64,000 nt of DNA from Saccharothrix longispora (GTDB lineage Bacteria > Actinomycetota > Actinomycetes > Mycobacteriales > Pseudonocardiaceae), in assembly GCF_030852425.1 (NCBI RefSeq), contig NZ_NSDM01000002.1, positions 62,001 through 126,000 on the forward strand, given 5' to 3'. Below are positions 35,132 to 57,075 of the stretch, piece after piece (positions within the stretch are counted from its first letter, which is position 1; every line of letters begins with the position of its first letter). The position numbers and the translations under genes were made by a program. The notes under the pieces were generated by a model. That model did no database searches. It saw only the letters and a program-made list of their open reading frames with translations, and was not told where the DNA came from.

Positions 35132-36054
35132 CACTTCGCTCCTGCGGTTCCGGTGAGGGTGTGGAAAACGTCGTCCAGGGTCGGTTCGGCCAGGTCGAGC
35201 GCCGTCGGCTCCAGGCCCGCCCCGGAGACCTGGTTGAGCACGCGCCGGACCTGCGCCGGCTCGTCGATGGCGACGCTGACGGCGTCGTCGGCGAGCACGC
35301 CCCCGACGACGCCGTGCGCCCGGACCGCGTCGCCGGCGGTGGCGAAGGCGAGGGTGAGCCGGGAGGCGCCGACCTTGCGCTTGAGCTCCGTCGCCGTGCC
35401 CTCGGCCACCACGCGGCCGTGGTCGATCACCGCGATCCGGTCGGCGAGCTGGTCGGCCTCCTCCAGGTACTGCGTGGTGAGCAGGATCGTGGTGCCGCCG
35501 TCGAGCAGCTCGCGGATCGCGTCCCACATCGCCGCGCGGCTGCGCGGGTCGAGCCCGGTGGTGGGCTCGTCGAGGAACAGCACGGACGGCGAGGTGATCA
35601 GGCTGATCGCCAGGTCGAGCCGGCGGCGCATGCCGCCGGAGTACGTCTTCACCTGCCGGTCGGCCGCCTCCACCAGGTCGAACTGCGCGAGCAGCTCGGT
35701 GGTGCGCGCCGTCACCGCGGCGGCCGGGAGGTGGAACAGCCGGGCCATCATGCGCAGGTTCTCGCGGCCGGTGAGCAGCTCGTCGACCGCCGTGTTCTGA
35801 CCGGTCAGGCCGATCTGCTCGCGCACCACCCGCGTGCTCCCCGCCACGTCGTGGCCGTTGACGGTGGCGGTGCCGGCGTCGGCGTTCAACAGGGTGCTCA
35901 GGATTCGCACCGTCGTGGTCTTGCCGGCGCCGTTGGGCCCGAGGAGCGCGAACACCGTGCCGCGCTCCACGCTCAGGTCGACCCCCTCCAGGACGTGGAC
36001 GTCGCCGTACGACTTGCGCAGCCCCCGCGCTTCGATCGCGTAGCCGGTGACCAT
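35131..36054 (-). CDS. ABC exporter ATPase (DrrA-like)
   Basis: A 307-residue ATP-binding subunit. Walker A is LLGPNGAGKTTTVRIL (about residue 38-53), the Q-loop region GLTGQNTAVDELLTGREN, the signature YSGGMRRRLDLAISL (about 138), Walker B VLFLDEPTTGLDPRSR (about 158) and the switch region LLTTQYLEEADQLADRI. The C-terminal extension with AEPTLDDVFHTLTG is typical of DrrA proteins. It partners the overlapping permease. ATG at 36054, with AGGTGAGG upstream. It is 179 bases beyond the end of the last PKS gene, with a hairpin in between, so it probably has its own promoter. Confidence 0.92.
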   Translation of the reverse strand: MVTGYAIEARGLRKSYGDVHVLEGVDLSVERGTVFALLGPNGAGKTTTVRILSTLLNADAGTATVNGHDVAGSTRVVREQIGLTGQNTAVDELLTGRENLRMMARLFHLPAAAVTARTTELLAQFDLVEAADRQVKTYSGGMRRRLDLAISLITSPSVLFLDEPTTGLDPRSRAAMWDAIRELLDGGTTILLTTQYLEEADQLADRIAVIDHGRVVAEGTATELKRKVGASRLTLAFATAGDAVRAHGVVGGVLADDAVSVAIDEPAQVRRVLNQVSGAGLEPTALDLAEPTLDDVFHTLTGTAGAK

Positions 36055-36195
36055 CGGTTACCTCACCTCGTTCGAGTCAAGATCCATAACGAACTCTTCG
36101 TCGGAACCCGGCAAGGAGCCCGGAAACTGTCGGTACCAGTTGGCCACAGCGCGCGGGGGCGGGCCAATAGTGGCCGGGTCGGGCCACTTAGGGGT

Positions 36196-36225
36196 GGCGC
36201 ACGCCGGTGCTCGTCGGCGTGCGCC
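36196..36225 (-). terminator. Hairpin at the end of the PKS operon
   Basis: Perfect 11-bp stem GGCGCACGCCG (36196-36206) / CGGCGTGCGCC (36215-36225) with an 8-base loop, eight bases beyond the stop of the last PKS gene on the minus strand. There is no T tract. It separates the PKS operon from the exporter genes. Confidence 0.65.
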
Positions 36226-36232
36226 CCCGCGG

Positions 36233-46735
<10,503 letters not shown>

Positions 46736-46786
46736 CGTGGGGAACCTCTTGTCGCTCCGTGGTCCTGCGGGTGGGCGGGTGCGCGG

Positions 46787-49700
46787 TCAGGCGCCGAGCT
46801 CGTTGTCGATGAACGCGAACAACTCGTCCGTGGTCGCGGTCCGCAGGTCGTCACCCGCCGCGGGACCGGCGCCGGCCAGGGCCTTGTGCAACGTGGTCAC
46901 CATCGCCTGCAAGCGGGCGACGATCCTGGAACGGTCGATCTCCGCGGCGCTCAACGTGGCGGCGACCGCTTCCAGCCGGTCGAGCTCCACCTCCAGCGGC
47001 ACCCCGGTCGGGGCGTCGCCCAGCCGCGTCCCCAGGTGCTCGGCCAGCGCCTGCGGGTTCACGTGGTCGAACGCGACGGTGGCGGGCAGCTTCAGCCCCG
47101 TGGCGGCGGCGAGCCGGTTGCGCAGGTCGACGGCCGTCACCGAGTCGAAGCCCAGTTCCTTGAACGCGCGGGCGGGTTCGACCGCCGCGCCGTCGTCGTA
47201 GCCGGCGACCGCTGCCACCTGGTCGCGCACCAGCTCCAGCAGCGCCCGCCGCCGCTCGACCGGGGTCAGCCCGGCGAGCCGCGCCCCGAGGTCGCCGTCC
47301 GCCACCGGGTCGGCCGCGGTGCGGTCGTCCGCGACCTCGGGCAGCGCCCGCAGCAGCGGGCGGGGGCGGGCGAGCTGGTAGACGGGCGCGAAGGCGGCCC
47401 AGTCGATGTCCGCCACCACCAGGTGGGGTTCGTCGTGGTCGAGGGCCTGGCCCAGCGCCTCGACGGCGAGCCGCGGCGCCATCTCGGCCAGGCCCATGCG
47501 CCGCAGCAGGTCGCCCGCCTCGGCGTCGACCATGCCGCCGCCGCCCCAGGAACCCCAGGCGACCGCGGTCGCGGTGCGCCCGGCGGCGCGGCGGCGGCGG
47601 GCGAGCGCGTCGAGGTAGGCGTTGCCCGCGGCGTAGGCGGGGCGACCGGAGGTGCCCCACACGGCCGCGCCGGAGGACATCAGCACGAACGCGTCCAGCT
47701 CGGCGTCGCCGAGCAGTTCGTCCAGCAGCGCGGCGCCGGTGACCTTGGCGCGGGTCGCGGCGGCGAACGCCTCGGGCGTGACGTCGGACAGCGGCGGCTC
47801 GGCGGTCAGCACGCCGGCGGCGTGCACCACGGCGGTGGGCCGGTGCTCGGCCAGCAGCGCGCGGAGCGCCCGCTCGTCGGCGACGTCGCAGGCGACGACG
47901 GTGACGCGGGTGCCGGCCAGGTCGTCGACCAGCGCGCGGGCGCCGGGCGCGTCGAGGCCCCGGCGGCTGGTGAGCACCAGGTGCTCGGCGCCCCGTTCGG
48001 CCAGCCAGCGGGCGACGTGCCCGCCGACCGCCCCGGTGCCGCCGGTGACCAGGACCGTGCCGCGGGGCCGCCAGGGCTCGGCGGCCGGCCCGGCGAGCGG
48101 GGCGCGCGCCATCCGCCGCGCGAACACCCCGGAGGAGCGGATCGCGACCTGGTCCTCGTCGTCGACACCGGACACCACCGCGCACAGGCGGTCGGCGTCG
48201 GCCGGGCCGTCGACGTCGACCAGGCCGCCCCAGGTGCCCGGCTGGTCGAGGGCGACGACCGTGCCCAGGCCCCACACCGCCGCGGCGGCCGGGTCGGCGT
48301 CGGAGAAGGCGTCCACCGCGACCGCGCCGCGGGTGACCACCCAGGCGGGCGCGTCGACGTCCCGGTCCCCCAGGGCTTGCAGCAGGGCGGTGGTCGCGGC
48401 GACCGGGGTGCTCAGGGCGGGGCCCTCCGGGTGCTCGCGTGGGTCGAGCGCGAGGAGCGACAGCACGCCGTCGAACCGCCGGGCCCCCGTCGCCTCGCCG
48501 AGCAGCGCGGCCAGCGCCGCCCGCTCGGCCGGCGCGGGCACGACGACCCGGACCACGTCGCCGCGGTCGGCGACGGCGGCGGCCAGCCTCGCGGCCTCGG
48601 GCACGCCGGCCGGCACGACGACCAGCCAGGAGCCGGTCAGCCCGCCGGTCGGGACCCCGTCCAGGGGCGTCCAGGAGACGCGGTAGCGCCACGAGTCCAC
48701 GGCGGACAGCTCGGTGCGGCGCTCGTGCCAGGTGGCCAGTGCGGGGACGACCTCGGCCAGCGGCGCGGCGCCGACGCCGAGCCGGGCGGCGAGCGCGTCG
48801 ACGTCGCCGTCGACGACGTCCCGCCAGAACTCCTGGTCGGCCACCCGCGCGGGCGGCGCGGGCGGCGCCCCGGCCTCGTCCTCGCGCCAGAAGCGCTTGT
48901 GCCGGAACGGGTAGGTCGGCAGCTCGACGGTGCGGGCGCCCGGCACGAACGCCGTCCAGTCGGCGGTGCCACCCCGGACGTCCAGCTCGGCCAGCGAGGT
49001 CGCGAACCGGGTCAGCCCGCCTTCCCCGCGCCGCAGGGTGCCGGCCACGACGCCCGCGTGCCCGCCCTCGTCCAGGGTCTCCTGGATGCTCATCGCCAGC
49101 ACGGGGTGCGGGCTCACCTCGACGAACCGGGTGTACCCGGCCGCGGCGAGCTTCGCGACCACCGGCGCGAACCGGACCGTCGTGCGCAGGTTGGTGAACC
49201 AGTACGTCGCGTCCACCGTGGACCCGGTGATCGGTTCCCCGGTGACGGTGGAGGTCATCGGCACGTCCGCCGGTCGCGGTCGGATCGGGCCCAGGTCGAC
49301 CGCCAGGCGGTCGGTGAGGTGTTCGACGTGCCCGGAGTGCGACGCGTAGTCGACCGGCACCCGCTTGGCGCGCACGCCCTCGGCGACCAGCCGCGCGCAC
49401 AGCTCGTCGAGCGCGTCGCCGTCGCCGGACAGCACCGCCGACGTGGCGCCGTTGTCGGCGGCCAGCGAGATCCGGCCCTGCCAGGGGTCGAGCCGGTCGA
49501 GCAGGTCCGTCGCGGACAGCCCGACGGCGAGCATCCCGCCGCCGCGCCCGCCGAGGACGTCGCCGATGGCCTTGCTGCGCAGCGCGACCACCCGGGCGCC
49601 GTCCTCGATCGACAGGGTGCCCGCGACGGTCGCGGCGGCGATCTCGCCCTGCGAGTGGCCGATCACCACGTCCGGGTGGACGCCGTGCGCGCGCCACAGC

Positions 49701-51577
49701 GCGGCCAGCGAGACCATCACCGCCCACAGCACCGGCTGCACGACGTCCACCCGGTCCGCGGGCGGGGTGCCCGGCTCGCCGCGCAGGACGTCGACCACCG
49801 ACCAGTCCACGAACCGCCGCAGCGCCGCGTCGCACTCGGCCATGCGCCGCGCGAACGCCGACGACTCCGCCAGCAGCGCGGTCGCCATGCCGGCCCACTG
49901 GGAGCCCTGGCCGGGGAAGACGAACGCGGTCCTGCCGCGCACGTCGGCGGCGCCGGTGACGACGTCGGGGCGCGCGCCGCCGTCGGCCAGCCCGCGCAGG
50001 GCCTCGGCGGCGCCCACCCGGTCCTCGGCGAGCACGACCGCGCGGTGGCCGAACCGCGCCCGCCCGGTGGCGAGGGTGCGCGCGACGTCGGGCAGCGGGT
50101 CGGTGGAGGCGGTCACGTGCGCGGCCAGCCGCCCGGCGAGGTCGGCCAGCGCGGCCGGGGTCTTCGCCGAGAGCACCAGCGGGGTCACGGCCGCCGCCGG
50201 CTCGGCCGCCGCGGCGGCGGGCTCGTCCGGCGCCTGCTCCAGGATCACGTGCGCGTTGGTGCCGCTCACCCCGAACGACGACACGGCCGCGCGGCGCGGG
50301 CGCGCCACCTCGGGCCAGTCGCGCGGCTCGGTCAGCAGCTCGACCGCGCCGGCGGTCCAGTCCACGTGCGTCGACGGCGTGCCGACGTGCAGCGTGCGGG
50401 GCAGCTTCCCGTGGCGGATGGCCTGCACCATCTTGATCACCCCGGCGACGCCGGCGGCGGCCTGGGGGTGGCCCATGTTCGACTTGACCGACCCCAGCCA
50501 CAGCGGCTCGCCGGTGCGCCGCCCGTAGGTCTCGATCAGCGACTGCGCCTCGATCGGGTCGCCGAGCGCGGTGCCGGTGCCGTGCGCCTCGACCGCGTCC
50601 ACGTCGGCGGGCGACAGCCCCGCGTCGGCCAGCGCCGCCTCGATCACCCGCACCTGCGAGGGGCCGTTCGGGGCGGAGAAGCCGTTGCTCGCGCCGTCCT
50701 GGTTCACCGCGGAGCCGCGCAGCAGGGCGAGGACGCGGTGCCCGTTGCGGCGCGCGTCCGACAGCCGCTCCAGCACGAGGACGCCGACGCCCTCCGCCCA
50801 CGACGTGCCGTCGGCGTCGTCGGAGAACGACTTGCTGCGCCCGTCGGCGGCCAGCCCGCGGCGGGCGCAGAAGTCGACGAACATCTCCGGGGTGCCCATC
50901 ACCGCGACGCCGCCGGCCAGCGCGAGCGTGCAGTCGCCGCGCCGCAGCGCCTGCGCCGCCAGGTGCAGGGCGATCAGCGACGACGAGCACGCGGTGTCGA
51001 CCGAGATGGACGGCCCCTCCAGGCCGAGCGTGTAGGACACCTGCCCGCTGACCAGGCTGCCGTCGGGGCTGCCGTCGCTGTAGTCGTGGTACATGACGCC
51101 GGCGTAGACGCCGGTGGGGCTCCCCTTGAGCGAGGTGGGGTCCAGCCCGGCGCGCTCGATCGCCTCCCACGAGGCTTCCAGCAGGATGCGCTGCTGCGGG
51201 TCGGAGCGGCGGGCGTCGCGCGGGCTGATGCCGAAGAACTCGGCGTCGAAGCCCGGCGCGTCGTAGAGGAACCCGCCGTGGCGGGTGTAGGTCTTGCCGG
51301 GCCGCTCGGGCGTCGGGTCGTAGATGCCCTCGACGTCCCAGCCCCGGTCGGCGGGGAAGTCCCCGATCACGTCGCGGCCCTCGTCCACCAGGTCCCACAG
51401 GTCGTCCGGCGTGCGGACGCCCCCGGGGTAGCGGCAGCTCATGCCGATGATGGCGACCGGTTCGGTGTCCCTGGTCTCCAGCTCGTGCAGTCGGCGCCTG
51501 GCCTGCTGGAGGTCGGCCGTCGCGCGCTTGAGGTAGTCGCGGAGCTTGTCCTCGGTGCCCATTGCTTTCCCGTTCAT
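46787..51577 (-). CDS. Type I PKS, one module: KS-AT-KR-ACP
   Basis: A 1596-residue monomodular polyketide synthase. N-terminal docking helix (1-35), KS (about 38-460, DTACSSS with C197, HGTGT and SNMGH), AT (about 560-860) with GHSQG and YASH, the methylmalonyl-CoA signature, then a structural linker without DH, KR (about 1190-1370) with TGGTGAVGG and the A-type Trp in [11 protein letters not shown], and ACP (GFDSV). It should add a propionate unit and leave a methyl branch with a hydroxyl. The C-terminal docking tail ends [16 protein letters not shown] at 51577 overlaps the upstream PKS stop as ATGA; a second ATG at 51562 has a better spaced GGGAAAG and is an alternative. Confidence 0.93.
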   Translation of the reverse strand: MNGKAMGTEDKLRDYLKRATADLQQARRRLHELETRDTEPVAIIGMSCRYPGGVRTPDDLWDLVDEGRDVIGDFPADRGWDVEGIYDPTPERPGKTYTRHGGFLYDAPGFDAEFFGISPRDARRSDPQQRILLEASWEAIERAGLDPTSLKGSPTGVYAGVMYHDYSDGSPDGSLVSGQVSYTLGLEGPSISVDTACSSSLIALHLAAQALRRGDCTLALAGGVAVMGTPEMFVDFCARRGLAADGRSKSFSDDADGTSWAEGVGVLVLERLSDARRNGHRVLALLRGSAVNQDGASNGFSAPNGPSQVRVIEAALADAGLSPADVDAVEAHGTGTALGDPIEAQSLIETYGRRTGEPLWLGSVKSNMGHPQAAAGVAGVIKMVQAIRHGKLPRTLHVGTPSTHVDWTAGAVELLTEPRDWPEVARPRRAAVSSFGVSGTNAHVILEQAPDEPAAAAAEPAAAVTPLVLSAKTPAALADLAGRLAAHVTASTDPLPDVARTLATGRARFGHRAVVLAEDRVGAAEALRGLADGGARPDVVTGAADVRGRTAFVFPGQGSQWAGMATALLAESSAFARRMAECDAALRRFVDWSVVDVLRGEPGTPPADRVDVVQPVLWAVMVSLAALWRAHGVHPDVVIGHSQGEIAAATVAGTLSIEDGARVVALRSKAIGDVLGGRGGGMLAVGLSATDLLDRLDPWQGRISLAADNGATSAVLSGDGDALDELCARLVAEGVRAKRVPVDYASHSGHVEHLTDRLAVDLGPIRPRPADVPMTSTVTGEPITGSTVDATYWFTNLRTTVRFAPVVAKLAAAGYTRFVEVSPHPVLAMSIQETLDEGGHAGVVAGTLRRGEGGLTRFATSLAELDVRGGTADWTAFVPGARTVELPTYPFRHKRFWREDEAGAPPAPPARVADQEFWRDVVDGDVDALAARLGVGAAPLAEVVPALATWHERRTELSAVDSWRYRVSWTPLDGVPTGGLTGSWLVVVPAGVPEAARLAAAVADRGDVVRVVVPAPAERAALAALLGEATGARRFDGVLSLLALDPREHPEGPALSTPVAATTALLQALGDRDVDAPAWVVTRGAVAVDAFSDADPAAAAVWGLGTVVALDQPGTWGGLVDVDGPADADRLCAVVSGVDDEDQVAIRSSGVFARRMARAPLAGPAAEPWRPRGTVLVTGGTGAVGGHVARWLAERGAEHLVLTSRRGLDAPGARALVDDLAGTRVTVVACDVADERALRALLAEHRPTAVVHAAGVLTAEPPLSDVTPEAFAAATRAKVTGAALLDELLGDAELDAFVLMSSGAAVWGTSGRPAYAAGNAYLDALARRRRAAGRTATAVAWGSWGGGGMVDAEAGDLLRRMGLAEMAPRLAVEALGQALDHDEPHLVVADIDWAAFAPVYQLARPRPLLRALPEVADDRTAADPVADGDLGARLAGLTPVERRRALLELVRDQVAAVAGYDDGAAVEPARAFKELGFDSVTAVDLRNRLAAATGLKLPATVAFDHVNPQALAEHLGTRLGDAPTGVPLEVELDRLEAVAATLSAAEIDRSRIVARLQAMVTTLHKALAGAGPAAGDDLRTATTDELFAFIDNELGA

Positions 51578-54500
51578 GATGCGCCCAACTCCTCGTCCAG
51601 CACGGCAAAGAGCTCGTCGTCGGTGGCGGCGCCGAGGTCGGCCTCCGGCGCGTCGTGGTCGGTGTGCGCGTCGGTCCACTTGCGCGCCAGCGCGTCGAGC
51701 CGGGCGGTGACCTTCGCGGTCGAGCCGTTGAGCCCGCCGGCCGCCCGCAGGCGGGCCTCCAGGCGGTCGATCTCGGCGAGCAGCGGTTCGGCGGCGGACC
51801 GACCCGGGCCGAGCAGGTCGTGCAGGCGCCGGGCCAGCGCGGCCGGGTTCGGGTGGTCGAACACGACGGTGGCGGTCAGCTTCAGCCCGGTCAGGGCGCC
51901 GAGCCGGTTGCGCAGCTCGACCGCGGTCAGCGAGTCGAACCCCAGTTCCTGGAACGCCCGCCCCGGTTCGACCGAGCCGGCCGACGCGAACCCGAGCACG
52001 ACCGCCACCTGCTCGGACACCACGTCGAGCAGGTACGCCTCCCGCTCGGTCTCGGGCAGCGCGCCCAGCCGGGCGGCGACCGCGCCGTCGGAGCGGGCGG
52101 TCGCGCGGGGCGACGGCGCGGGGCGCACCAGACCTCGCAGGGTCGGGGGCAGCGCGTCGCGCCGGGCCCGCAGGGCGGCGAGGTCGAGCCGCACCGGCGC
52201 CAGCACGGCGTCGTGGGCGGCGAGGCAGCCGTCGAGCAGGGCCAGCGCCTCGTCGGTGGCCATCGGCGGCGTGCCGAGCCGGCTCAGCCGGCGGAGGTCG
52301 GCCGCGTCCAGCTCACCGGTCATGCCGCCGTCCTCGGCCCAGGCGCCCCAGGCCAGCGAGGTCGCGGGCAGGCCCTGGGCCCGGCGCAGGTGGGCCAGGC
52401 CGTCGAGGAACGCGTTGGCCGCGGCGTACCCGGCCTGCCCGGCGGCGAGGACCGTGCTCGCGGCCGAGGAGAACACCACGAACGCGTCCAGGTCGCGGGT
52501 CAGCTCGTGCAGGTGCCACGCGCCGTCGACCTTCGGGGCGAACACCCGGTCCAGCTCGTCGTCGGTGAGGTTCTCGACGCGGCCGGCGGACGGGACGCCC
52601 GCGGCGTGCAGGACCGCGGTCAGCGGGGCGTCGGCGGGGATGCCCGCCAGCAGCGCACGCACGGCCGCGGCATCGGTGACGTCGCAGGCCGCGATGGTGA
52701 CGTCCGCCCCGAGCGCGGTCAGTTCCGCGCGCAGCCCGGCCGCGCCGGGCACGTCGGCGCCGCGGCGGCTGACGAGCAGGAGGCGGCGCACGCCGTGGTG
52801 CGCCGCGAGGTGCTTCGCGACGACGGCGCCGAGCCCGCCGGTGCCGCCGGTGATCAGGACCGTGCCGTCGGGCCGCCAGTCCGGCTCGCCCGTCGAGGCG
52901 GGCGCGGGGGTCAGCCGGGGCACGACGGCCCGGCCGTCGCGGACCGCGACCTCGGGTTCGCCGGTGGCCAGCGCCCGCTCGACCTCCCCCGGTCCGGCGT
53001 CGACGAGCACGAACCGGCCGGGGTTCTCGGCCTCGGCCGCGCGCACCAGGCCCCACACCGGCGCGACCGCCGGGTCGACCCCCTCGCCGGCCACGGACAC
53101 CGCGCGCCGCGTGACCACGGCGAGGCGGGTGTCGTCGTCCCCGGCGAGCAGCTCCCGGATCGCGGTCAGCACCCGCCGCGCCGCCGCGCGGGCGGCGGCG
53201 GGCACCGGGCCGTCCCCACCGGGCACGTCGAGCACGCGGACCGGGCCCGTCGCACCGGTGCCGGTCGCGGGTTCCCAGGTGATCCGGAACAGCGAGTCCC
53301 GGCTCGGCGCGAGCGCGTCCGACGAGACCGGGCGGGCAACCAGGGAGTCCACGGACAGCACCGGCCCGCCGGTGGCGTCGGCGATGTGCAGCGAGATCGA
53401 GTCCGGACCGGTCGGCGACACGCGGACCCGCAGCTCCGACGCGCCCGCGGCGTGCAGGGTGACCCCGGTGAAGGCGAACGGCAGCATCGGCCGGGCCCCA
53501 CCGTCCTCCGGGCCGTCCTCCGGGGCCGGGCCGAGGAGCTGCGCGTGCATCGCGGCGTCGAGCAGCGCGGGGTGCAGGCCGTAGTCGCGCGCTTCGGCGC
53601 CGCCGGGCAGGGCGACCTCGGCGTACACGTCGTCGCCGTGCCGCCACATGGCGCGCAGGCCCCGGAACGCCGGGCCGTAGTCGTAGCCGAGTTCGCCGAG
53701 CAGCGCGTACGGGTCGGTCAGCCCGACCTCGACGGCGCCCGGGGGCGGCCACTCGGCGAGGTCGAACGACGGCGGGTCCGCCTCGGGCGCCACGAACCCG
53801 CCGGCGTGCCGGGTCCACGCGTCCGCGCCGTCGGGTCGGGAGTGGACGGTGACGCGGCGGCGGCCGTCCTCGTCGGCGGCGTCGACCAGGACCTGGATCG
53901 CGGCGCCCGCGTCGGGGGCCAGGGCGAGCGGCGCTTCGAGCGTCAGCTCCTCGATGCGGGCGGCGCCGGCCTCGTCGGCGGCGCGCTGCACCAGTTCCAC
54001 GAACGCCGTGCCGGGCAGCAGGACCGTGCCGAGCACCACGTGGTCGGCCAGCCACGGCACCGTCCCGGCGGACAGCCGCCCGGTGAGCACCAGGGCGTCG
54101 GTCTCCGGGACGCGCACGACGGCGGTGAGCACCGGGTGCCCGGCGGGCGACTGGCCGTGGTCGGCGGGGTCGCCGGTCGGCGTCGTGGCGGGCAGCCAGT
54201 AGCGGGTGCGGCGGAAGGCGTAGGTGGGCAGCGCGACCCGGCGTGCGCCGGCGTAGAACGCGGGCCAGTCCACCGGCACCCCCCGGGCGTGCAGGGTCGC
54301 GAGCGCGGTCACGGCGGCGCGGGCCTGTCCCCGGTCACCGCGCTGGGCGGGGACGAACGCGAGCGCGTCGTCGTCCAGCGCGGCCTGCCCGGCGGCGGTG
54401 AGCACCGCGTTCGGCCCCACCTCGACGAACGTGCGGACGCCCTCGTCGGCCAGCACGCGCAGGCCGTCGTGGAACCGGACGGTCGCGCGGACCTGGCGCA

Positions 54501-56832
54501 CCCAGTACTCGGGCGAGGTGAGGTCGGCGCCCTCGGCCACCGTCGAGACCACCGGGATGGCGGGCGCGGAGTAGGCGAGCCCCTTCGCGACGGCGGAGAA
54601 CTCGGCGAGCATGGGTTCCACGAGCGGCGAGTGGAAGGCGTGCGACACCCGCAGCCCGGTGGCCTTGCGGTCGGGGAACGCGGCGGCCACCGCCCGCGCG
54701 GCGGCCTCGGTGCCCGAGACCACCACCGAGTCGGGGCCGTTGATCGCGGCGATGCCCACGTCGTCGGTGAGCAGGGGGGTCACCTCGGCCTCGGTGGCGC
54801 GGAGCGCGATCATCACGCCGCCCTCGGGCAGGGCCTCCATCAGCTTCGCGCGGGCGGCGACCAGCGCGGCGGCGTCGTCGAGGGTGAGGATGCCGGCGAC
54901 GTGCGCCGCGACCAGCTCGCCGATCGAGTGCCCCAGCAGGTGGTCCGGTCGCACGCCCCACGACTCCAGCAGGCGGTACAGGGCGACCTCGACGGCGAAC
55001 AGGGCCGGCTGGGCGGCCCCGGTGCGCGCCAGCGCGTCCTCGTCGTCGAGCACCGTCCGCAGTGGACGGTCCAGGTGCGGGTCGAGCGCGGCGCACGCGG
55101 CGTCGAGCGCCTCGGCGTACACCGGGTACCGCCGGGCCAGCTCCGCGCCCATGCCGGCGCGCTGGGCGCCCTGGCCGGTGAAGAGGAACGCGGTCCGGCC
55201 GCCGCCCGCGCGGTCGCGCACCACACCGGGCGCGTCGGCGCCGTCGGCGAGCGCGGCGAGGCCGGCGAGCAGTTCGCCGCGGTCGGCGCCGACGACGACG
55301 GCCCGGTGGTCGAGCGCCGAGCGGGTCGTGGCGAGCGACAGCCCGACGTCCGCCGGGGCGTGCTCGGCGTCGACCCGGGCCGCGAGCCGCCGGGCCTGGG
55401 CGGCCACCGCGTCCGCGGCGTCGGCCGACAGCGGCCAGGCGAACACCGGGAGCGCCGGCGGGTCCGCCGGCACCGAATCCGCCGGCCCGGGGTCGGCCTG
55501 CTCGACGATCACGTGCGCGTTGGTGCCGCTGATGCCGAACGAGGACACCGCGGCGCGGCGGGGTCGTCCCGCGGCGGGCCAGGCGCGGGACCCGGTGAGC
55601 AGCTCCACCGCGCCGGAGGACCAGTCGACGTGCGGCGACGGCGCGTCGACGTGCAGGGTCCTGGGCAGCACGCCGTGGCGGAGTGCCTGCACGACCTTGA
55701 TCACGCCGCCGACCCCGGCGGCGGCCTGGGTGTGGCCGATGTTGGACTTGAGCGACCCGAGCCACAGCGGCTCGTCGCGGTCGCGGCCGTAGGTCGCCAG
55801 CAGCGCCTGCGCCTCGATCGGGTCGCCGAGCTTCGTGCCCGTGCCGTGGGCCTCCACGAGGTCGACGTCGGCCGCGGTCAGGCCGGCGGACTCCAGGGCC
55901 CGGCGGATCACGCGCTGCTGCGCCGGGCCGTTGGGCACGGTGAGCCCGCTCGACGCGCCGTCGGAGTTGACCGCGCTGCCCCGCACGACCGCGAGCACGT
56001 CGTGGCCGAGCCGCCGGGCGTCGGACAGGCGTTCCACCACGAGCACCCCGACGCCCTCGCCCCAGCCCGTGCCGTCGGCGGCGGCGGCGAACGCCTTGCA
56101 GCGGCCGTCGTCGGACAGGCCGCCCTGTTCGCTGAAGTAGACGAACGTGTCCGGCGTGGCCATCACCGTCACGCCGCCGACCAGCGCCAGGGAGCAGTCG
56201 CCGCGCCGCAGCGCCTGCGCCGCCCAGTGCAGGGCGACCAGCGAGGACGAGCACGCCGTGTCCACCGACACCGCCGGGCCCTCCAGCCCGAGCGCGTAGG
56301 CGACCCGGCCGGAGACGACGCTGCCGGCGGCGGCGTGCCCGGCGTAGTCGTGGTACATCACCCCGGCGAACACGCCGGTGCTGCTGCCGCGCAGGGTCTC
56401 CGGCACGATGCCCGCGCGCTCCAGCGCCGTCCAGGAGACCTCCAGCAGCAGCCGCTGCTGGGCGTCCATCGCGAGCGCCTCGCGCGGCGAGATGCCGAAG
56501 AACTCCGCGTCGAACTCGGCGGCGTCGTGCAGGAACCCCGCCTCGCGGGTGTTCGTGGTGCCGGGGCGCTCGCCCGTCGGGTCGTAGAGGCCGCCGAGGT
56601 CCCAGCCCCGGTCGGTCGGGAAGCCGCCGACCGCGTCGGTGCCGGTGGCCACGAGGTCCCACAGGTCCTCGGGCGAGGCGACCCCGCCGGGGTAGCGGCA
56701 GGACATGCCGACGATCGCGATCGGCTCGACGTCGCGCTCCCGCGTCTCCCGCAGGGCGCGCTTGGCCTCGCGGAGGTCCGTGGTGGCGCGCTTGAGGTAG
56801 TCGAGCAGCTTCTGCTCGTTCTCGGTGGTCAC
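51574..56832 (-). CDS. Type I PKS, one module: KS-AT-DH-KR-ACP
   Basis: A 1752-residue monomodular polyketide synthase. N-terminal docking helix (1-35), KS (about 36-445, C194 in DTACSSS, H329 in HGTGT, H367 in SNIGH), AT (about 545-850, GHSIG with S636 and HAFH 731-734, malonyl type), DH (about 895-1170, H931 in [10 protein letters not shown] and HPALLD), KR (about 1360-1560, TGGTGGLG, catalytic Tyr in QAGYAAAN) and ACP near 1640-1715 (GFDSL). The KR has neither the LDD of B type nor the Trp of A type: it reads [14 protein letters not shown] and [11 protein letters not shown]. Expected product of the module is an alkene. GTG at 56832, preceded by GGGGGCG; first of the three coupled PKS genes. 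C-terminal docking tail [14 protein letters not shown]. Confidence 0.92.
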   Translation of the reverse strand: MTTENEQKLLDYLKRATTDLREAKRALRETRERDVEPIAIVGMSCRYPGGVASPEDLWDLVATGTDAVGGFPTDRGWDLGGLYDPTGERPGTTNTREAGFLHDAAEFDAEFFGISPREALAMDAQQRLLLEVSWTALERAGIVPETLRGSSTGVFAGVMYHDYAGHAAAGSVVSGRVAYALGLEGPAVSVDTACSSSLVALHWAAQALRRGDCSLALVGGVTVMATPDTFVYFSEQGGLSDDGRCKAFAAAADGTGWGEGVGVLVVERLSDARRLGHDVLAVVRGSAVNSDGASSGLTVPNGPAQQRVIRRALESAGLTAADVDLVEAHGTGTKLGDPIEAQALLATYGRDRDEPLWLGSLKSNIGHTQAAAGVGGVIKVVQALRHGVLPRTLHVDAPSPHVDWSSGAVELLTGSRAWPAAGRPRRAAVSSFGISGTNAHVIVEQADPGPADSVPADPPALPVFAWPLSADAADAVAAQARRLAARVDAEHAPADVGLSLATTRSALDHRAVVVGADRGELLAGLAALADGADAPGVVRDRAGGGRTAFLFTGQGAQRAGMGAELARRYPVYAEALDAACAALDPHLDRPLRTVLDDEDALARTGAAQPALFAVEVALYRLLESWGVRPDHLLGHSIGELVAAHVAGILTLDDAAALVAARAKLMEALPEGGVMIALRATEAEVTPLLTDDVGIAAINGPDSVVVSGTEAAARAVAAAFPDRKATGLRVSHAFHSPLVEPMLAEFSAVAKGLAYSAPAIPVVSTVAEGADLTSPEYWVRQVRATVRFHDGLRVLADEGVRTFVEVGPNAVLTAAGQAALDDDALAFVPAQRGDRGQARAAVTALATLHARGVPVDWPAFYAGARRVALPTYAFRRTRYWLPATTPTGDPADHGQSPAGHPVLTAVVRVPETDALVLTGRLSAGTVPWLADHVVLGTVLLPGTAFVELVQRAADEAGAARIEELTLEAPLALAPDAGAAIQVLVDAADEDGRRRVTVHSRPDGADAWTRHAGGFVAPEADPPSFDLAEWPPPGAVEVGLTDPYALLGELGYDYGPAFRGLRAMWRHGDDVYAEVALPGGAEARDYGLHPALLDAAMHAQLLGPAPEDGPEDGGARPMLPFAFTGVTLHAAGASELRVRVSPTGPDSISLHIADATGGPVLSVDSLVARPVSSDALAPSRDSLFRITWEPATGTGATGPVRVLDVPGGDGPVPAAARAAARRVLTAIRELLAGDDDTRLAVVTRRAVSVAGEGVDPAVAPVWGLVRAAEAENPGRFVLVDAGPGEVERALATGEPEVAVRDGRAVVPRLTPAPASTGEPDWRPDGTVLITGGTGGLGAVVAKHLAAHHGVRRLLLVSRRGADVPGAAGLRAELTALGADVTIAACDVTDAAAVRALLAGIPADAPLTAVLHAAGVPSAGRVENLTDDELDRVFAPKVDGAWHLHELTRDLDAFVVFSSAASTVLAAGQAGYAAANAFLDGLAHLRRAQGLPATSLAWGAWAEDGGMTGELDAADLRRLSRLGTPPMATDEALALLDGCLAAHDAVLAPVRLDLAALRARRDALPPTLRGLVRPAPSPRATARSDGAVAARLGALPETEREAYLLDVVSEQVAVVLGFASAGSVEPGRAFQELGFDSLTAVELRNRLGALTGLKLTATVVFDHPNPAALARRLHDLLGPGRSAAEPLLAEIDRLEARLRAAGGLNGSTAKVTARLDALARKWTDAHTDHDAPEADLGAATDDELFAVLDEELGAS

Positions 56833-57075
56833 GTCGTCGCCCCCGTTCCGGCGGCGAGCCGGGAAATGGCCGGCCGGCAATTCCTGCCGGCGCAGTTTTC
56901 GGTACTCACGTAATCGACCCACCTAACCGAGAAAAGGGGTGGAACGTGCCACGCGGAAAACGCTACCCACGCATCGGGGGTGCGCCGTACCCCTAACGGG
57001 GCCGCGCGGCCCCACAATGGGGTTCCCCGGCGCGGGACGGGCCCGCGCGGCCCGCCCCCTACCGGGCGCACCCGG

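Noticed and set aside
46886..56913. Long plus-strand open frames opposite the two single-module PKS genes.
   Set aside because: Same cause: antisense shadows rich in His, Arg, Gln and Gly, with no recognised fold, overlapping coherent PKS domains on the other strand.
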